Assembly: GCF_022530855.2 (NCBI RefSeq)
Contig: NZ_CP099567.1
Location: 2,542,001-2,606,000, forward strand
DNA from: Candidatus Vondammii sp. HM_W22
GTDB lineage: Bacteria; Pseudomonadota; Gammaproteobacteria; Chromatiales; Chromatiaceae
Reading direction: 5' to 3'
Length of the DNA: 64,000 nucleotides
Shown: piece by piece, positions 27,332 through 35,118 of the stretch
Numbering within the stretch: position 1 is the stretch's first letter
How the letters are laid out: the number at the start of each line of letters is the position of its first letter
The notes under the pieces: generated by a model
Told to the model about the DNA's origin: nothing
Databases searched by the model: none
Seen by the model: only the letters and a program-made list of their open reading frames with translations
Translations under genes and position numbers: made by a program

Positions 27332-28504
27332 ATGCCTTATAAAGAACGCCTGACCGTACTCCACGAAGCAGAAATTAACGATTTATATGGCGTTCCCAGC
27401 TTGTCACTGGAAGAAAAACGTATCAGTTTTACTCTGAATGATCTGGAGCAGGACGTTATTAAATCCATCAGGGATCGCAATCATAAATGCTATGCTATTG
27501 CTCTGCTGGGTTACTTTAAGATCAAGCCCATTCAGCTCAATCCGGCCTACAAGGAATTGAAAGCAGATCTCACCTTTATTGCTGAAGAATATTTCCCTAA
27601 ATTTAAAGTCCCTCGCTTCAGTGTTAGCAATAAGCAGAAAACACGTATCTACGACAAGATTATAAACCTTCAGGGATTCAAAACATGGTGTGTGGAACAA
27701 CATCAGGAACCTCTCATTACCTATTTGCAACAGGTTGCTAAATCCTGGATTGAGCCGCGCTTTTTATTTGATGCCTGCACCGAATACTTAGCTCGAAATC
27801 ATACAGGAATCCCTAAATATACCGTGCTTCAGCGAATTATCAGTCAGGTAATAAAACAGGAACGTAAGCGACTTTCTGATCTATTAAAGACAACCATATC
27901 AGATGAATTAGCTACTAACTTGGCTGAGTTAGTTGATGGAAAAGGTATGCTAACCGTTAAAGAACTTAAGCAGGCGGCGAAAAGTTTTAATGCTCCAGAA
28001 TTGGAGAAAGAGTTGAACGTCAACAAGTTGATTCAGCCCTGGATGGATGAAGTTAATCAAGTGGCCTCTGCTCTATCACTATCGCAACAAAACCGACTGC
28101 ACTATGCGGCGATGGTTGATTACTACTCTATAACCAAGCTTAAACGCTTCGACCGTGTCACGCAGCAGCTTTATTTACTTTGTTATCTTCAGGAGCGGGT
28201 ACAAATCAATATTGAACGTTTGGCTGATGGGTTTATTTATCATGTCCGAAAGTTACGTGAAAAAGCTAAAGCGTATGCCAAGGAAATGGCCTATAAAGAT
28301 TGGGATGGCGCGGTAGTAAATATTAGCAAAGCCGCTGAATTATTATACTTTTTTATTGACGACACCATTGATGACCATGTGTCATTTAGACAAATAAAAC
28401 AACGGGTACAAGGCTTGCTTGGAGCAGGGGAAATAGAATCACTGTGCTTGTATCTGAAGAAACAAAAACGCACGAAAAATGATTACATCTGGGAATTATT
28501 ATGA
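27332..28504 (+). CDS. tnpA: Tn3-family transposase, DNA-binding half (copy 2)
   Basis: This 390-residue frame carries the DUF4158-type N-terminus (EINDLYGVPSLSLEEKRISF) and the central helical region (DCAM-less, KQAAKSFNAPELEKELNV). Tn3 transposases use this part to grip the terminal inverted repeats. It ends in KNDYIWELL-TGA. Continuing into the next frame would need a +1 shift around TTA-TTA-TGA, or termination and restart at the ATG 26 bp earlier. Full-length Tn3 transposases have about 1000 residues, the sum of both halves. Confidence 0.88.
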   Translation: MPYKERLTVLHEAEINDLYGVPSLSLEEKRISFTLNDLEQDVIKSIRDRNHKCYAIALLGYFKIKPIQLNPAYKELKADLTFIAEEYFPKFKVPRFSVSNKQKTRIYDKIINLQGFKTWCVEQHQEPLITYLQQVAKSWIEPRFLFDACTEYLARNHTGIPKYTVLQRIISQVIKQERKRLSDLLKTTISDELATNLAELVDGKGMLTVKELKQAAKSFNAPELEKELNVNKLIQPWMDEVNQVASALSLSQQNRLHYAAMVDYYSITKLKRFDRVTQQLYLLCYLQERVQINIERLADGFIYHVRKLREKAKAYAKEMAYKDWDGAVVNISKAAELLYFFIDDTIDDHVSFRQIKQRVQGLLGAGEIESLCLYLKKQKRTKNDYIWELL

Positions 28505-30326
28505 TAAGCAGCGTGAACTGATTCAGCACTTAATACGCCCCATTTTTTTATGCCTGACCTTTGAAGGATCAGACAATACACAGGCTTTATCTGCACAATT
28601 AAATAGAATGAAAAAAGAGTTGTTAGGTGCTGGTGAATTAGCATCGTCAGATCGACGATTGATTCCAGCCAAACACCAATTGTATGTTATCAATATTGAT
28701 AACAACGTACTCTCTGAGCGTTACGAGTTGATGCTGTATTTAGCAGCTAAAAATAATCTTGGTGAGAAAATCTTTATACCAACGGCTATCAAATATCGTG
28801 CATTACACGATGACCTTGTTGGAGATATCCCCTGGGCACAGAAAGACAAGCTACTTAAAGGTTCCATGCTAGATAGCATGAATACAGAGCCTGCCCAGCG
28901 GGTTAAATCGATGGAGAAAAAGATGAACGATAAGCTGCAACGGGTTGGCCAGCGCATTGATGAGGGCGACAATCGAAATGTGGTATTGCGTAATCGCTCA
29001 GGAAAAACTCAATGGAGGTTGCCGTATTCAGGCACAAAATCGGCTTTAAACAATCCCTTTTTCGATCGTATGAAACCGATTAACATTGCCGATGTATTAC
29101 GCTTCGTTCATCAGGAAACAGGATTTTTAAAGCACTTTGAGCATGTTCGCCAGGTACAGTCCGGACAGAGTGATCATTTGAATGATTTACTGGCGGCTCT
29201 CATTGGCAATGGAACCTATTATGGCCTACACGGCATCTCTGATAGATCATATGATCATCTACGCACAGTACAGGCCAATTATTTGCGACCTGAAACGCTA
29301 AACCTCGGCAATGATGCAATTAACGATGCGACAGCGAAATTATCAATCTTCAAGCATTACAATATCCAAAAAGGACTCATTCATGCCAGTGCTGACGGGC
29401 AAAAATTCGAATCACGGTTAGAGACTTTTAAAACTCGCTATTCATCTAAATATTTTGGCACGAATAAAGGACTAACATCGATGAACTTGATTGCCAATCA
29501 TGTAGCCTTGAATGCCCAGATTATTGGTTCCAATGAACATGAATCTCATTTTATTTTGGATCTGCTTCATAACAATACCTCGGAGATCAAGCCGGATATT
29601 TTGTCAACGGATACGCACGGCGTTAATCATGTTAACTTTGCTTTGCTGGACCTGTTTGGCTATATCTTTGCGCCGCGCTATGCTCAGTTTGGAACCGTGA
29701 TATCAGATCTTTTTGATGTAAATGAGGGAGAAGACAATAAGGCAACGCTCTCATTAAAAAAGCCTATTAATACAGAATTAATTATCGATGAGTGGGATAC
29801 GATACAGCGCATTATTATATCACTACAGCAGAAGACGATAACGCAGGCGACCCTTGTTAGAAAGCTTTCTGGCTATAGTCAAAACCACCCCTTGCTGAAA
29901 GCTTTAACTGAATATAATCGTATGCTCAAGGCCATGTACTTACTGGACTATATTGATGATGCTAGTTTAAGAACTTATGTACAGCGAGCCTTGAATCGTG
30001 GGGAAGCTTATCATCAATTACGGCGTGCTATTGCACATGTGAATGGCAATCGTTTCCAGGGAAAATCAGACGATGAGATTGTCTTGTGGAATGAATGCGC
30101 GAGGCTATTAACCAACGCCATTATCTATTTTAATTCGCTGATACTGACGCGATTACTTGAGCATTTTGAGGGGGAAAGTGACGATAAGAAGTTGGAAATT
30201 ATTAAGCAAGTTTCGCCAGTGGCTTGGCATAACATCAATTTGAACGGAACTTACAGCTTTAGCTTTGAACAAAACCTACTAGATTTGGATGAAATTATGC
30301 AATCAATCGTGCAAAATGAAAATTAA
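28479..30326 (+). CDS. tnpA: Tn3-family transposase, catalytic half (copy 2)
   Basis: The 615-residue frame holds the RNase H-like core of a Tn3 transposase. The likely triad is Asp306 (ASADGQKF), Asp378 (STDTHGVNH) and Glu509 (NRGEAYHQ), all in this half. Other family marks are NNPFFDRMKPINIADVLRFV, YGLHGISDRSYDHLRT and APRYAQFG. The start ATG sits inside the upstream frame without a strong ribosome site, so coupled re-initiation or frameshifting would be needed. All three split copies keep the catalytic residues. Confidence 0.88.
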   Translation: MITSGNYYDKQRELIQHLIRPIFLCLTFEGSDNTQALSAQLNRMKKELLGAGELASSDRRLIPAKHQLYVINIDNNVLSERYELMLYLAAKNNLGEKIFIPTAIKYRALHDDLVGDIPWAQKDKLLKGSMLDSMNTEPAQRVKSMEKKMNDKLQRVGQRIDEGDNRNVVLRNRSGKTQWRLPYSGTKSALNNPFFDRMKPINIADVLRFVHQETGFLKHFEHVRQVQSGQSDHLNDLLAALIGNGTYYGLHGISDRSYDHLRTVQANYLRPETLNLGNDAINDATAKLSIFKHYNIQKGLIHASADGQKFESRLETFKTRYSSKYFGTNKGLTSMNLIANHVALNAQIIGSNEHESHFILDLLHNNTSEIKPDILSTDTHGVNHVNFALLDLFGYIFAPRYAQFGTVISDLFDVNEGEDNKATLSLKKPINTELIIDEWDTIQRIIISLQQKTITQATLVRKLSGYSQNHPLLKALTEYNRMLKAMYLLDYIDDASLRTYVQRALNRGEAYHQLRRAIAHVNGNRFQGKSDDEIVLWNECARLLTNAIIYFNSLILTRLLEHFEGESDDKKLEIIKQVSPVAWHNINLNGTYSFSFEQNLLDLDEIMQSIVQNEN

Positions 30327-30404
30327 GCCACCTCTGTAGGCCTTGTGGGGTATGGGCTGTAGAGATAAGTGTCACTTTAGGACGGAATGTCCCCAGAACC
30401 CCTA

Positions 30405-30809
30405 TCAGCTCCGTTTACAGTGCAGTTGCTCCCCTGTAACCCAGGCATGAGCAACCAGGCCGCTTTCCTTTAGCTCGTCACAGGCTATCCCAACCTGTTC
30501 CCGCCACTTCTTCGGCCTGGTCGATTCTGAGCCGCCCATAAGCCGGAAGGTTTCCAGCTTCAACGGGAACGGTTCCTTGTGCGAGGCAAAGTAATCGAAC
30601 ATACGGCGTGCTGTAGGGGATAGCTTACGGTACTTGTCCCAAATAAAGCGTGAGTAGTAATCACCAGCGAACAGCACAACCATTTCTTCATCAATCATTA
30701 CCTGGCATCGAGAATTGCGATTGCCTCGCTCCAGGACACGGAATCGGCTTATAGGTGAAAGTGATTCACTAATACTGTCCATGATAACCCATTTACCGCA
30801 AATCCGCAT
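30405..30809 (-). pseudogene. TrfA-type plasmid initiator, C-terminal fragment
   Basis: The frame contains FAGDYYSRFIWDKYRKLSPT, ARRMFDYFASHKEPFPLKLE, TFRLMGGSESTRPKKWREQV and GLVAHAWVTGEQLHCKR, a very close match to the C-terminal winged helix of IncP TrfA. About 120 residues remain of an expected 285 or more. The upstream part stops being TrfA-like near 30809 and the integrase block starts at 30846. The stop codon lies within the 5 bp next to Tn copy 2, so the 3' end is complete. A third replicon family therefore contributed DNA here. Confidence 0.85.
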
Positions 30810-30837
30810 TGATCTGGATTTTTAAGTGGTGCAGAAT

Positions 30838-30863
30838 GAATCAAATCTCTTATATTTTGATTC
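30838..30863. promoter_or_regulatory. Dyad upstream of the integrase gene, block A
   Basis: GAATCA and TGATTC form a 6-bp inverted repeat with a 14-bp AT-rich spacer just before the integrase ATG at 30867. The same dyad occurs at 43438-43463, between the two divergent integrases. The duplicated block starts inside this dyad, near 30846, so it may be an integrase binding site or crossover point. Alternatively it is an operator. Confidence 0.35.
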
Positions 30864-30866
30864 GCC

Positions 30867-31513
30867 ATGCCAGAGAATGAAATTTCACCAGAAATGCGCC
30901 TCTTTAAGTCCCACCGGAGAGCGTTTGTACCTCACCGCCTCGGAGAGGGGACACTTTCTCTCCGCTCTCGACGAGGAAGACCCCACCAACCGTATGTTCT
31001 GCCAGTTACTCCATTTTACCGGCTGCCGACCGACTGAAGCGTTACAACTAATACCGCGCCGGGTATTGATCGAGGAACAATCGATTGTTTATCGGTCGTT
31101 AAAGAAACGGAGGTTTGATAGTCGGGGCCGGGAGAAACAGCCGCAGTACCGCACTGTGCCGGTGCCACAATCTTTCATAGAGCATCTTGACCTAGTGTTT
31201 GATCTGCGCGCTAGGCTAAAGCGAAACCGGGGCCTGGATAACCGCTTATGGCCGATGAGTCGGCCCACGGCCTACCGCCTGGTCAAACGGGTGATGGATC
31301 GTGCCGGCATCGTCGGGCATCGTCGGCAAGCAGGCAACTGGGAAGGGGCTACGTCATGGCTTTGGGGTTGCAATGGTCACAGCCAAGAAGCCATTGCCAC
31401 TTCATGTACTATCACAGCTCATGGGGCATTCCGATACCAAAACCACTGAAATCTATTTACAGGTCGTGGGTGAAGAAAAGCGCCAACTCGTAGCCGATGC
31501 CTGGGAGGGGTGA
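30867..31513 (+). pseudogene. Small tyrosine recombinase, frameshifted (block A)
   Basis: The gene matches the intact 215-residue integrase at 42786-43433. Catalytic regions are recognisable: Arg in FTGCRPTEALQL, the His-x-x region in GKGLRHGFGVAMV, and LMGHSDTKTTEIYLQVV with the nucleophilic Tyr. Two lesions separate them: an extra A near 30906 (CTCTTTAAGTCCC), and a 10-bp tandem duplication of GGCATCGTCG near 31312. The downstream HigBA locus begins 55 bp after the stop. Confidence 0.82.
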
Positions 31514-31568
31514 TACAAAGTCACGGGTTGCGCATCGCGCACCTTTATGCCATACTGAAAGTCAACTT

Positions 31569-31847
31569 ATGATTAAGACATTTAAGCATAAAGGGCTTAA
31601 ATTATTTTTTGAGGCCGGTAGCACTGCGGGTATTCAAGCCGCACACAGCACCAAGATTCAAGATCGTCTTACGTTTTTGCATACTGCAACCTGTGTCGAA
31701 GATATGGATCTTCCCGGTTATCGCCTTCATGAGTTAAAGGGGAAGTTGGCAGGTCATTGGGCAATTGATGTTAGTGGTAACTGGCGAATTGTTTTTAAGT
31801 TTGAAAAAGGCGACGCTTACGTTGTTAATTATGAGGACTATCATTAA
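31569..31847 (+). CDS. higB: HigB-type toxin (block A)
   Basis: HigB is a ribosome-dependent mRNA interferase of the RelE fold. The 92-residue protein reads MIKTFKHKGLKLFFEAGSTA, YRLHELKGKLAGHWAIDVSG, NWRIVFKFEKGDAYVVNYED. The toxin gene precedes the antitoxin, as usual for hig loci, and its TAA overlaps the antitoxin ATG (TAATG). A longer start at 31497 is out of context. Upstream the dyad TGCGC-ATC-GCGCA near 31530 may be the operator. An identical copy lies at 44160. Confidence 0.88.
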   Translation: MIKTFKHKGLKLFFEAGSTAGIQAAHSTKIQDRLTFLHTATCVEDMDLPGYRLHELKGKLAGHWAIDVSGNWRIVFKFEKGDAYVVNYEDYH

Positions 31848-32152
31848 TGGCTATTCGACAATTTAATCCACCGCACCCAGGCGGAATGATTGAACGCACC
31901 TACATTGAGCCATTCAAGGAAGTTACAGCGGCAAACATTGCGCGTGAGCTTGGAGTCTCTAAGAGCACCCTTAGCCGATTGCTTGCAGGGAAGTCAGATG
32001 TATCACCGGAAATGGCCGTAAGGCTGTCGGCAGTTCTTGGCCGATCCGCTGAAAGCTGGTTACTGATGCAGGACAATTACGATCTTTGGAAAGCTCGGGA
32101 GGTAGTTGACGCCGATCAGCTAGAGCGTATCGACTTCAGTCAAGTCGCGTGA
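31847..32152 (+). CDS. higA: HigA-type antitoxin (block A)
   Basis: The 101-residue HigA has an XRE helix-turn-helix: NIARELGVSKSTLSRLLAGK followed by VSPEMAVRLSAVLGRSAESW and LLMQDNYDLWKA, the HigA/VapI signature. It neutralises HigB and represses the operon. It differs from the block A' copy by one Gly/Glu change near the N-terminus (HPGGMIE against HPGEMIE). Intact. Confidence 0.9.
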   Translation: MAIRQFNPPHPGGMIERTYIEPFKEVTAANIARELGVSKSTLSRLLAGKSDVSPEMAVRLSAVLGRSAESWLLMQDNYDLWKAREVVDADQLERIDFSQVA

Positions 32153-32161
32153 ATCAAAATA

Positions 32162-32341
32162 GTGAGACCTATAGGACTAGAAAAGTTCTTTACCAAAGGA
32201 AGCACGGCAGGTATTCAATCTGCTCATGCTACAAAGATTAGCGACCGACTGGCGCTCTTACATGCGGCCACAACCGTTGAAGATATGGATAAGCCAGATT
32301 ATCGGCTACATGAGCTGAAAGGTAAGTTAAAGAGCCTAACG
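32162..32341 (+). pseudogene. Second higB, N-terminal part
   Basis: Immediately after higA a second HigB-like frame reads IGLEKFFTKGSTAGIQSAHA, DRLALLHAATTVEDMDKPDY and RLHELKGKLK, then leaves homology. The matching C-terminal codons reappear at 32762-32818. About 420 bp with csrA and an integrase 3' end lie between the two pieces in place of roughly 14 codons. The toxin is inactive while its antitoxin at 32818 stays whole. Confidence 0.75.
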
Positions 32342-32374
32342 GAAATATGCACTATAAATTGAGGTAATGAAAGG

Positions 32375-32551
32375 ATGCTTATTTTAACTAGACGGATCGG
32401 AGAAACCTTGATGGTAGGTGATGAAGTTTCCGTTACTGTATTGGGTGTGAAAGAGAACCAAGTGCGACTTGGTGTAAACGCTCCAAAGGAAGTAGCGGTA
32501 CACCGTGAAGAAATCTATGACCGAATTCAGCGTGAAAAGGAGTATGACTAG
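32375..32551 (+). CDS. csrA: CsrA translational regulator (block A)
   Basis: This 58-residue protein is a complete CsrA/Rsm[41 protein letters not shown] and [18 protein letters not shown]. CsrA dimers bind GGA motifs in mRNA leaders and change translation. Residues needed for RNA binding are kept (Leu4, Arg6, Arg7, the RLGVNAPK strand and Arg44). A ribosome site (AAAGG) precedes the ATG. A chromosomal CsrA would normally exist elsewhere, so this is probably an accessory copy carried by the plasmid block. It sits inside a disrupted higB. A second identical copy is at 44966. Confidence 0.93.
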   Translation: MLILTRRIGETLMVGDEVSVTVLGVKENQVRLGVNAPKEVAVHREEIYDRIQREKEYD

Positions 32552-32587
32552 TCGCAATAGTTTCTTCATTTTTTGCTTGCCTGCTGA

Positions 32588-32644
32588 TTGCAGGTTGTTG
32601 GTGATGAAAAGCGCCAAATTGTGACAGAGGCATGGGGTAACTAA
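32588..32644 (+). pseudogene. Integrase 3' end fragment (block A)
   Basis: The codons LQVVGDEKRQIVTEAWGN followed by TAA match the C-terminal end of the small integrases (LQVVGDEKHKLVMEAW). Only about 18 codons remain, starting 36 bp after csrA. The nucleophile Tyr just upstream is lost. Confidence 0.65.
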
Positions 32645-32648
32645 AAGC

Positions 32649-32785
32649 TTAACTAGGCTTTGTGGTTTTCTTTTTCTTTGTTGTTTCTGCCGGTAAGTTT
32701 GCTGCTTCCTTTTGGAACTGGTCACGCTGTTGGCGTATATCGGAGATGACATCTTCTAGCTGTTTTTGAGTTTGAAAATGGCCAC
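32649..32785 (-). pseudogene. Fragment of an unidentified gene
   Basis: The minus strand keeps an open, hydrophilic stretch (QLEDVISDIRQQRDQFQKEA, then NLPAETTKKKKTTKPS with a stop) with the look of a coiled-coil and basic C-terminal tail. The N-terminal portion is cut at the higB C-terminal piece. It may be the end of a plasmid regulator or mobilisation protein; no family is named. Confidence 0.35.
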
Positions 32786-32818
32786 GCCTATATCGTGAAT
32801 TATGAGGATTACCACTGA
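32762..32818 (+). pseudogene. Second higB, C-terminal codons
   Basis: VFEFENGHAYIVNYEDYH followed by TGA matches the end of HigB (VFKFEKGDAYVVNYEDYH). The TGA overlaps the ATG of the second higA. It completes the N-terminal piece at 32162-32341 across the csrA-containing insertion. Confidence 0.7.
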
Positions 32819-33117
32819 TGAGCATTGAACAACATAACCCCATGCACCCAGGGGCGTTTATCAAGCGAGTGTATCTGGAGCCTAATAATATTGGCTCCAA
32901 TGCGCTGGCCCGACAGCTGAAAGTCAGCACCGGCCTGATAAGTCGCCTAGTTAATGAGAAAACCGGGCTTTCCTCTGAAATGGCCTTAAAGCTGTCTGTA
33001 GTGCTGGGCCGCTCGCCGGAAAGCTGGTTGCTGATGCAGGACAATTACGACCTATGGCAGGCCAAGAAAGTTGTTAATTTGGAGGAGTACCAGCAATTAA
33101 AGCTGGCATCGGCCTAA
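32818..33117 (+). CDS. higA: Second HigA-type antitoxin (block A)
   Basis: This 99-residue protein is a HigA: HNPMHPGAFIKRVYLEPNNI, NALARQLKVSTGLISRLVNE, LSSEMALKLSVVLGRSPESW and LLMQDNYDLWQA. It is about half identical to the first HigA. Its own toxin is broken, so it is an orphan antitoxin. It might neutralise a related toxin or only repress. Confidence 0.88.
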   Translation: MSIEQHNPMHPGAFIKRVYLEPNNIGSNALARQLKVSTGLISRLVNEKTGLSSEMALKLSVVLGRSPESWLLMQDNYDLWQAKKVVNLEEYQQLKLASA

Positions 33118-33195
33118 CGGAAAGACTCACTGAGACTAAAATATTTTTTTGAGTTTCAAAAAAGTAATAAGACTTGATTTCTTACAGGTGTGTTT

Positions 33196-33390
33196 ATGAT
33201 CGATTTTACCCAGATCGGTAAAAACTGCGACGAGGTAGGCAACAAAGCCGCTGCTGAAACTCACCGCCAGGGGCGGCCTACCGTTGGTTGGGACAAGAAA
33301 AAGCGCCAGGTAATTAGACGCTGGCCGGATGGTAGAACAGAGGTTTTAGAGCATATCGAATCTTCCCAGGCTAAAAAGAAAAGTGTCTAG
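33196..33390 (+). CDS. Small protein upstream of zeta-like toxin, possible antitoxin
   Basis: The 64-residue protein (MIDFTQIGKNCDEVGNKAAA, GRPTVGWDKKKRQVIRRWPD, GRTEVLEHIE) lies 3 bp before the zeta-like kinase. Such a pair arrangement suggests an antitoxin role. No epsilon-type sequence was recognised, so the role comes only from position. GTG at 33190 is an alternative start. Duplicated at 45787. Confidence 0.5.
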   Translation: MIDFTQIGKNCDEVGNKAAAETHRQGRPTVGWDKKKRQVIRRWPDGRTEVLEHIESSQAKKKSV

Positions 33391-33393
33391 TAT

Positions 33394-33700
33394 ATGAGTA
33401 CGGATGAAACGGGGCCGGTGATGGTTATTGTCGCTGGCCCGAATGGAAGCGGTAAAAGTACAACAACAGCTCGATTCTCAAAAGACGGCTACGAGGTCAT
33501 AGACCCGGACCGGATAGCCCGCAACCTCTCCCCTAATTCTCCAGAAGATTACTCGGTTGCTGCCGGTAGGCAGGCCATTAACCGAGCCAGGGAAAACATA
33601 TTGCAGGGCAATAGTTTTTTTGGTTGAAACCACTCTTTCATCAAAGGGGGTTTATCAGCGCCTGGTTGATTCAGCCAAGCAGATTATCGATGGTCACAGT
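33394..33700 (+). pseudogene. Zeta-toxin-like kinase, frameshifted
   Basis: The frame begins with a P-loop (VMVIVAGPNGSGKSTTTARF), then GYEVIDPDRIARNLSP and AINRARENILQGNSFF. Zeta toxins phosphorylate UDP-GlcNAc. At a T7 run near 33614 the frame shifts; the next frame continues VETTLSSKGVYQRL and then decays. The substrate-binding second half is lost. The same lesion is in the second copy (45985). Confidence 0.7.
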
Positions 33701-33837
33701 TCCAGCTTCCCGATCGCGTGGCCGTGTGACCAATTTTTAAGTGTTGCGAGTATTTGTCTACTTTTAGGGGGCATAGATTACGTGGCTCTCAGGGCATTTT
33801 ATCCTAAGTGTCTACTTTAACCGCCCTAAACCCCTTC

Positions 33838-34035
33838 ACTATACAGGGTGTCGGCTTTTAGAAGCTTTAGAGCTAGTTCCTAGCCGGGTACTTGTCGATG
33901 AAGTCCAGGTGGTTTTTAGAAGCCTAAAGAAAAGGAAGAGAGACAATAAGGGAAGAGTTAAATTGCCGAAATACCGAACTGTACCAGTGCCCCACCGCTT
34001 TATGGAGCATTTGGATTTAGTTTTTGGTATACGAC
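33838..34035 (+). pseudogene. Integrase middle fragment (block A)
   Basis: The translation YTGCRLLEALELVPSRVLVD, VFRSLKKRKRDNKGRVKLPK, YRTVPVPHRFMEHLDLVFGI matches the central part of the small integrases, although the conserved Arg context reads CRLLEA in place of CRPTEA. It joins the methylase fragment directly. It is a third integrase lineage, distinct from the other two. Confidence 0.65.
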
Positions 34036-34049
34036 AATGTGGAGGTAGA

Positions 34050-34443
34050 AAAACCACGCCTTGTTCGAATCAATGATCCTACTGTTGGTGCTGGCGGAAT
34101 GTTATTAGCCGCTTTGAATATCATCCATCAGAAGCATGGGCCGGAGTCTTTGGCCTGGGTCTCTCTTACCGGGATCGACATAGACCGGCGCTGTGCCCGA
34201 ATGTTTCCTGTACAGGTGCTTTCCGGACTGTTTGTTCATCAATTCCAGCTGGGCGAACTGGTCTCATATCGCGGTAACACACTGGGCGATCCTGCCGAGT
34301 GGTCAACTGTCTGTCATTACTCCAGGAGAGATCTACCAGAACAGCCAAAACCGGCTGATCATCCTATCGTTAAAAAAGCCGTAGCCGAGGCGATAATCAA
34401 ACACACCACGAACGACACTACAGGCCAATTAGCCTTATTTTGA
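34050..34443 (+). pseudogene. N6-adenine methylase fragment (block A)
   Basis: The frame reads RINDPTVGAGGMLLAALNII then HGPESLAWVSLTGIDIDRRC, QFQLGELVSYRGNTLGDP and ends GQLALF. The first part is the SAM-binding motif of N6_Mtase-type plasmid methylases. No NPPF/Y catalytic motif is seen, and the N-terminal part has been replaced by the integrase fragment. It is therefore unlikely to methylate DNA. Confidence 0.6.
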
Positions 34444-34446
34444 AGC

Positions 34447-34489
34447 GGGTTACACTATGCAGATCCTCGAGACCTGCATAGTGTAACCC
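34447..34489. repeat. Perfect 16-bp inverted repeat before yefM (block A)
   Basis: GGGTTACACTATGCAG at 34447-34462 and its perfect complement at 34474-34489 enclose 11 bp. It lies just after the methylase fragment stop and 92 bp before yefM. It may be a terminator without T-run or a recombination/hairpin site. It recurs at 47037-47079. Confidence 0.6.
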
Positions 34490-34525
34490 TCTCTCCCCGC
34501 AGATAATTTTTTCATTCTTCCATTG

Positions 34526-34566
34526 CGTACTTATTTATGTACAAGTACAATATTAAGTACCTATTA
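34526..34566 (+). promoter_or_regulatory. Likely yefM-yoeB operator (block A)
   Basis: The stretch includes ATGTACAAGTACAA and a further TTAAGTACCTATTAAG. Known YefM operators contain TGTACA palindromes, and the site is 16-56 bp before the yefM ATG with the ribosome site AGAGAGG between. Autorepression is therefore likely. Confidence 0.5.
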
Positions 34567-34581
34567 AGAGAGGTGATTTAT

Positions 34582-34836
34582 ATGGACACTATGAGTTATT
34601 CAACCTTCCGCTCCAATTTGGCGAGTACCTTAGACCAGGTTAATGAAGATCATAAGCCCGTTCTGATTACACGCCAGAACGGGAAGCCAGCGATTGTTAT
34701 CTCTGTAGAAGATTTCAATTCATATGAAGAGACAGCCCATCTGATGGCCAGTCCTAAGAATGCAGCTCGTTTAATTGAATCTGTCAATGAAATCGAAGCG
34801 GGTGAAGCAGCAGAAAAGGACTTGATTGAAGAATGA
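34582..34836 (+). CDS. yefM: YefM-type antitoxin (block A)
   Basis: The 84-residue antitoxin reads MDTMSYSTFRSNLASTLDQV, KPVLITRQNGKPAIVISVED and FNSYEETAHLMASPKNAARL, the Phd/YefM fold with its C-terminal toxin-binding tail. The start at 34582 follows a strong ribosome site. The stop overlaps the yoeB ATG by 4 bp. Intact and identical to the copy at 47172. Confidence 0.92.
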   Translation: MDTMSYSTFRSNLASTLDQVNEDHKPVLITRQNGKPAIVISVEDFNSYEETAHLMASPKNAARLIESVNEIEAGEAAEKDLIEE

Positions 34837-35087
34837 TTTTATCGTGGTCTACCAACGCATGGGAGGATTATTTGTACTGGCAAGCCACAGATAAAAAAAC
34901 TCTCAAGCGTGTAAACACGCTTATCAAGGATACTCTTCGACACCCTTTCAAGGGAATAGGCGATCCTGAACCGCTCCGCCACCAGTGGACAGGCTACTGG
35001 TCGCGCAGGATCGATAAAGAGAACCGCTTAGTTTACAAACCAACAGACGAGGCGCTGTATATCGCACAGTGCCGTTACCATTACTAA
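34833..35087 (+). CDS. yoeB: YoeB-type toxin (block A)
   Basis: The 84-residue YoeB is a ribosome-dependent endoribonuclease. It contains ILSWSTNAWEDYLYWQATDK, RVNTLIKDTLRHPFKGIGDP, EPLRHQWTGYWSRRIDKENR and ends CRYHY; the terminal His-Tyr and the Arg and Glu residues of the active site are kept. It forms an operon with yefM. Intact. Confidence 0.92.
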   Translation: MILSWSTNAWEDYLYWQATDKKTLKRVNTLIKDTLRHPFKGIGDPEPLRHQWTGYWSRRIDKENRLVYKPTDEALYIAQCRYHY

Positions 35088-35118
35088 AAGCTTGTGTAGA
35101 CAGCGCCAGGGGAAAGCC

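Larger units (their letters stand above)
27193..30402 (+). mobile_element. Tn3-family IS1071-like element, copy 2
   Basis: This 3210-bp copy is in the opposite orientation to the other four. Its left end differs from copies 1, 3 and 4 by CATCCCG in place of CATTCCG and by a TAAC/TGAC change; copy 5 shares the first difference. The left outer 5-mer is TCTTT and the right TATCA. TCTTT equals the complement of the AAAGA beside copy 5, which together with the split rep gene identifies these as the two ends of one original insertion. Confidence 0.92.

Noticed and set aside
34193-34384. Plus-strand frame inside the methylase fragment
   Set aside because: It overlaps the methylase-like frame entirely and reads as noise.
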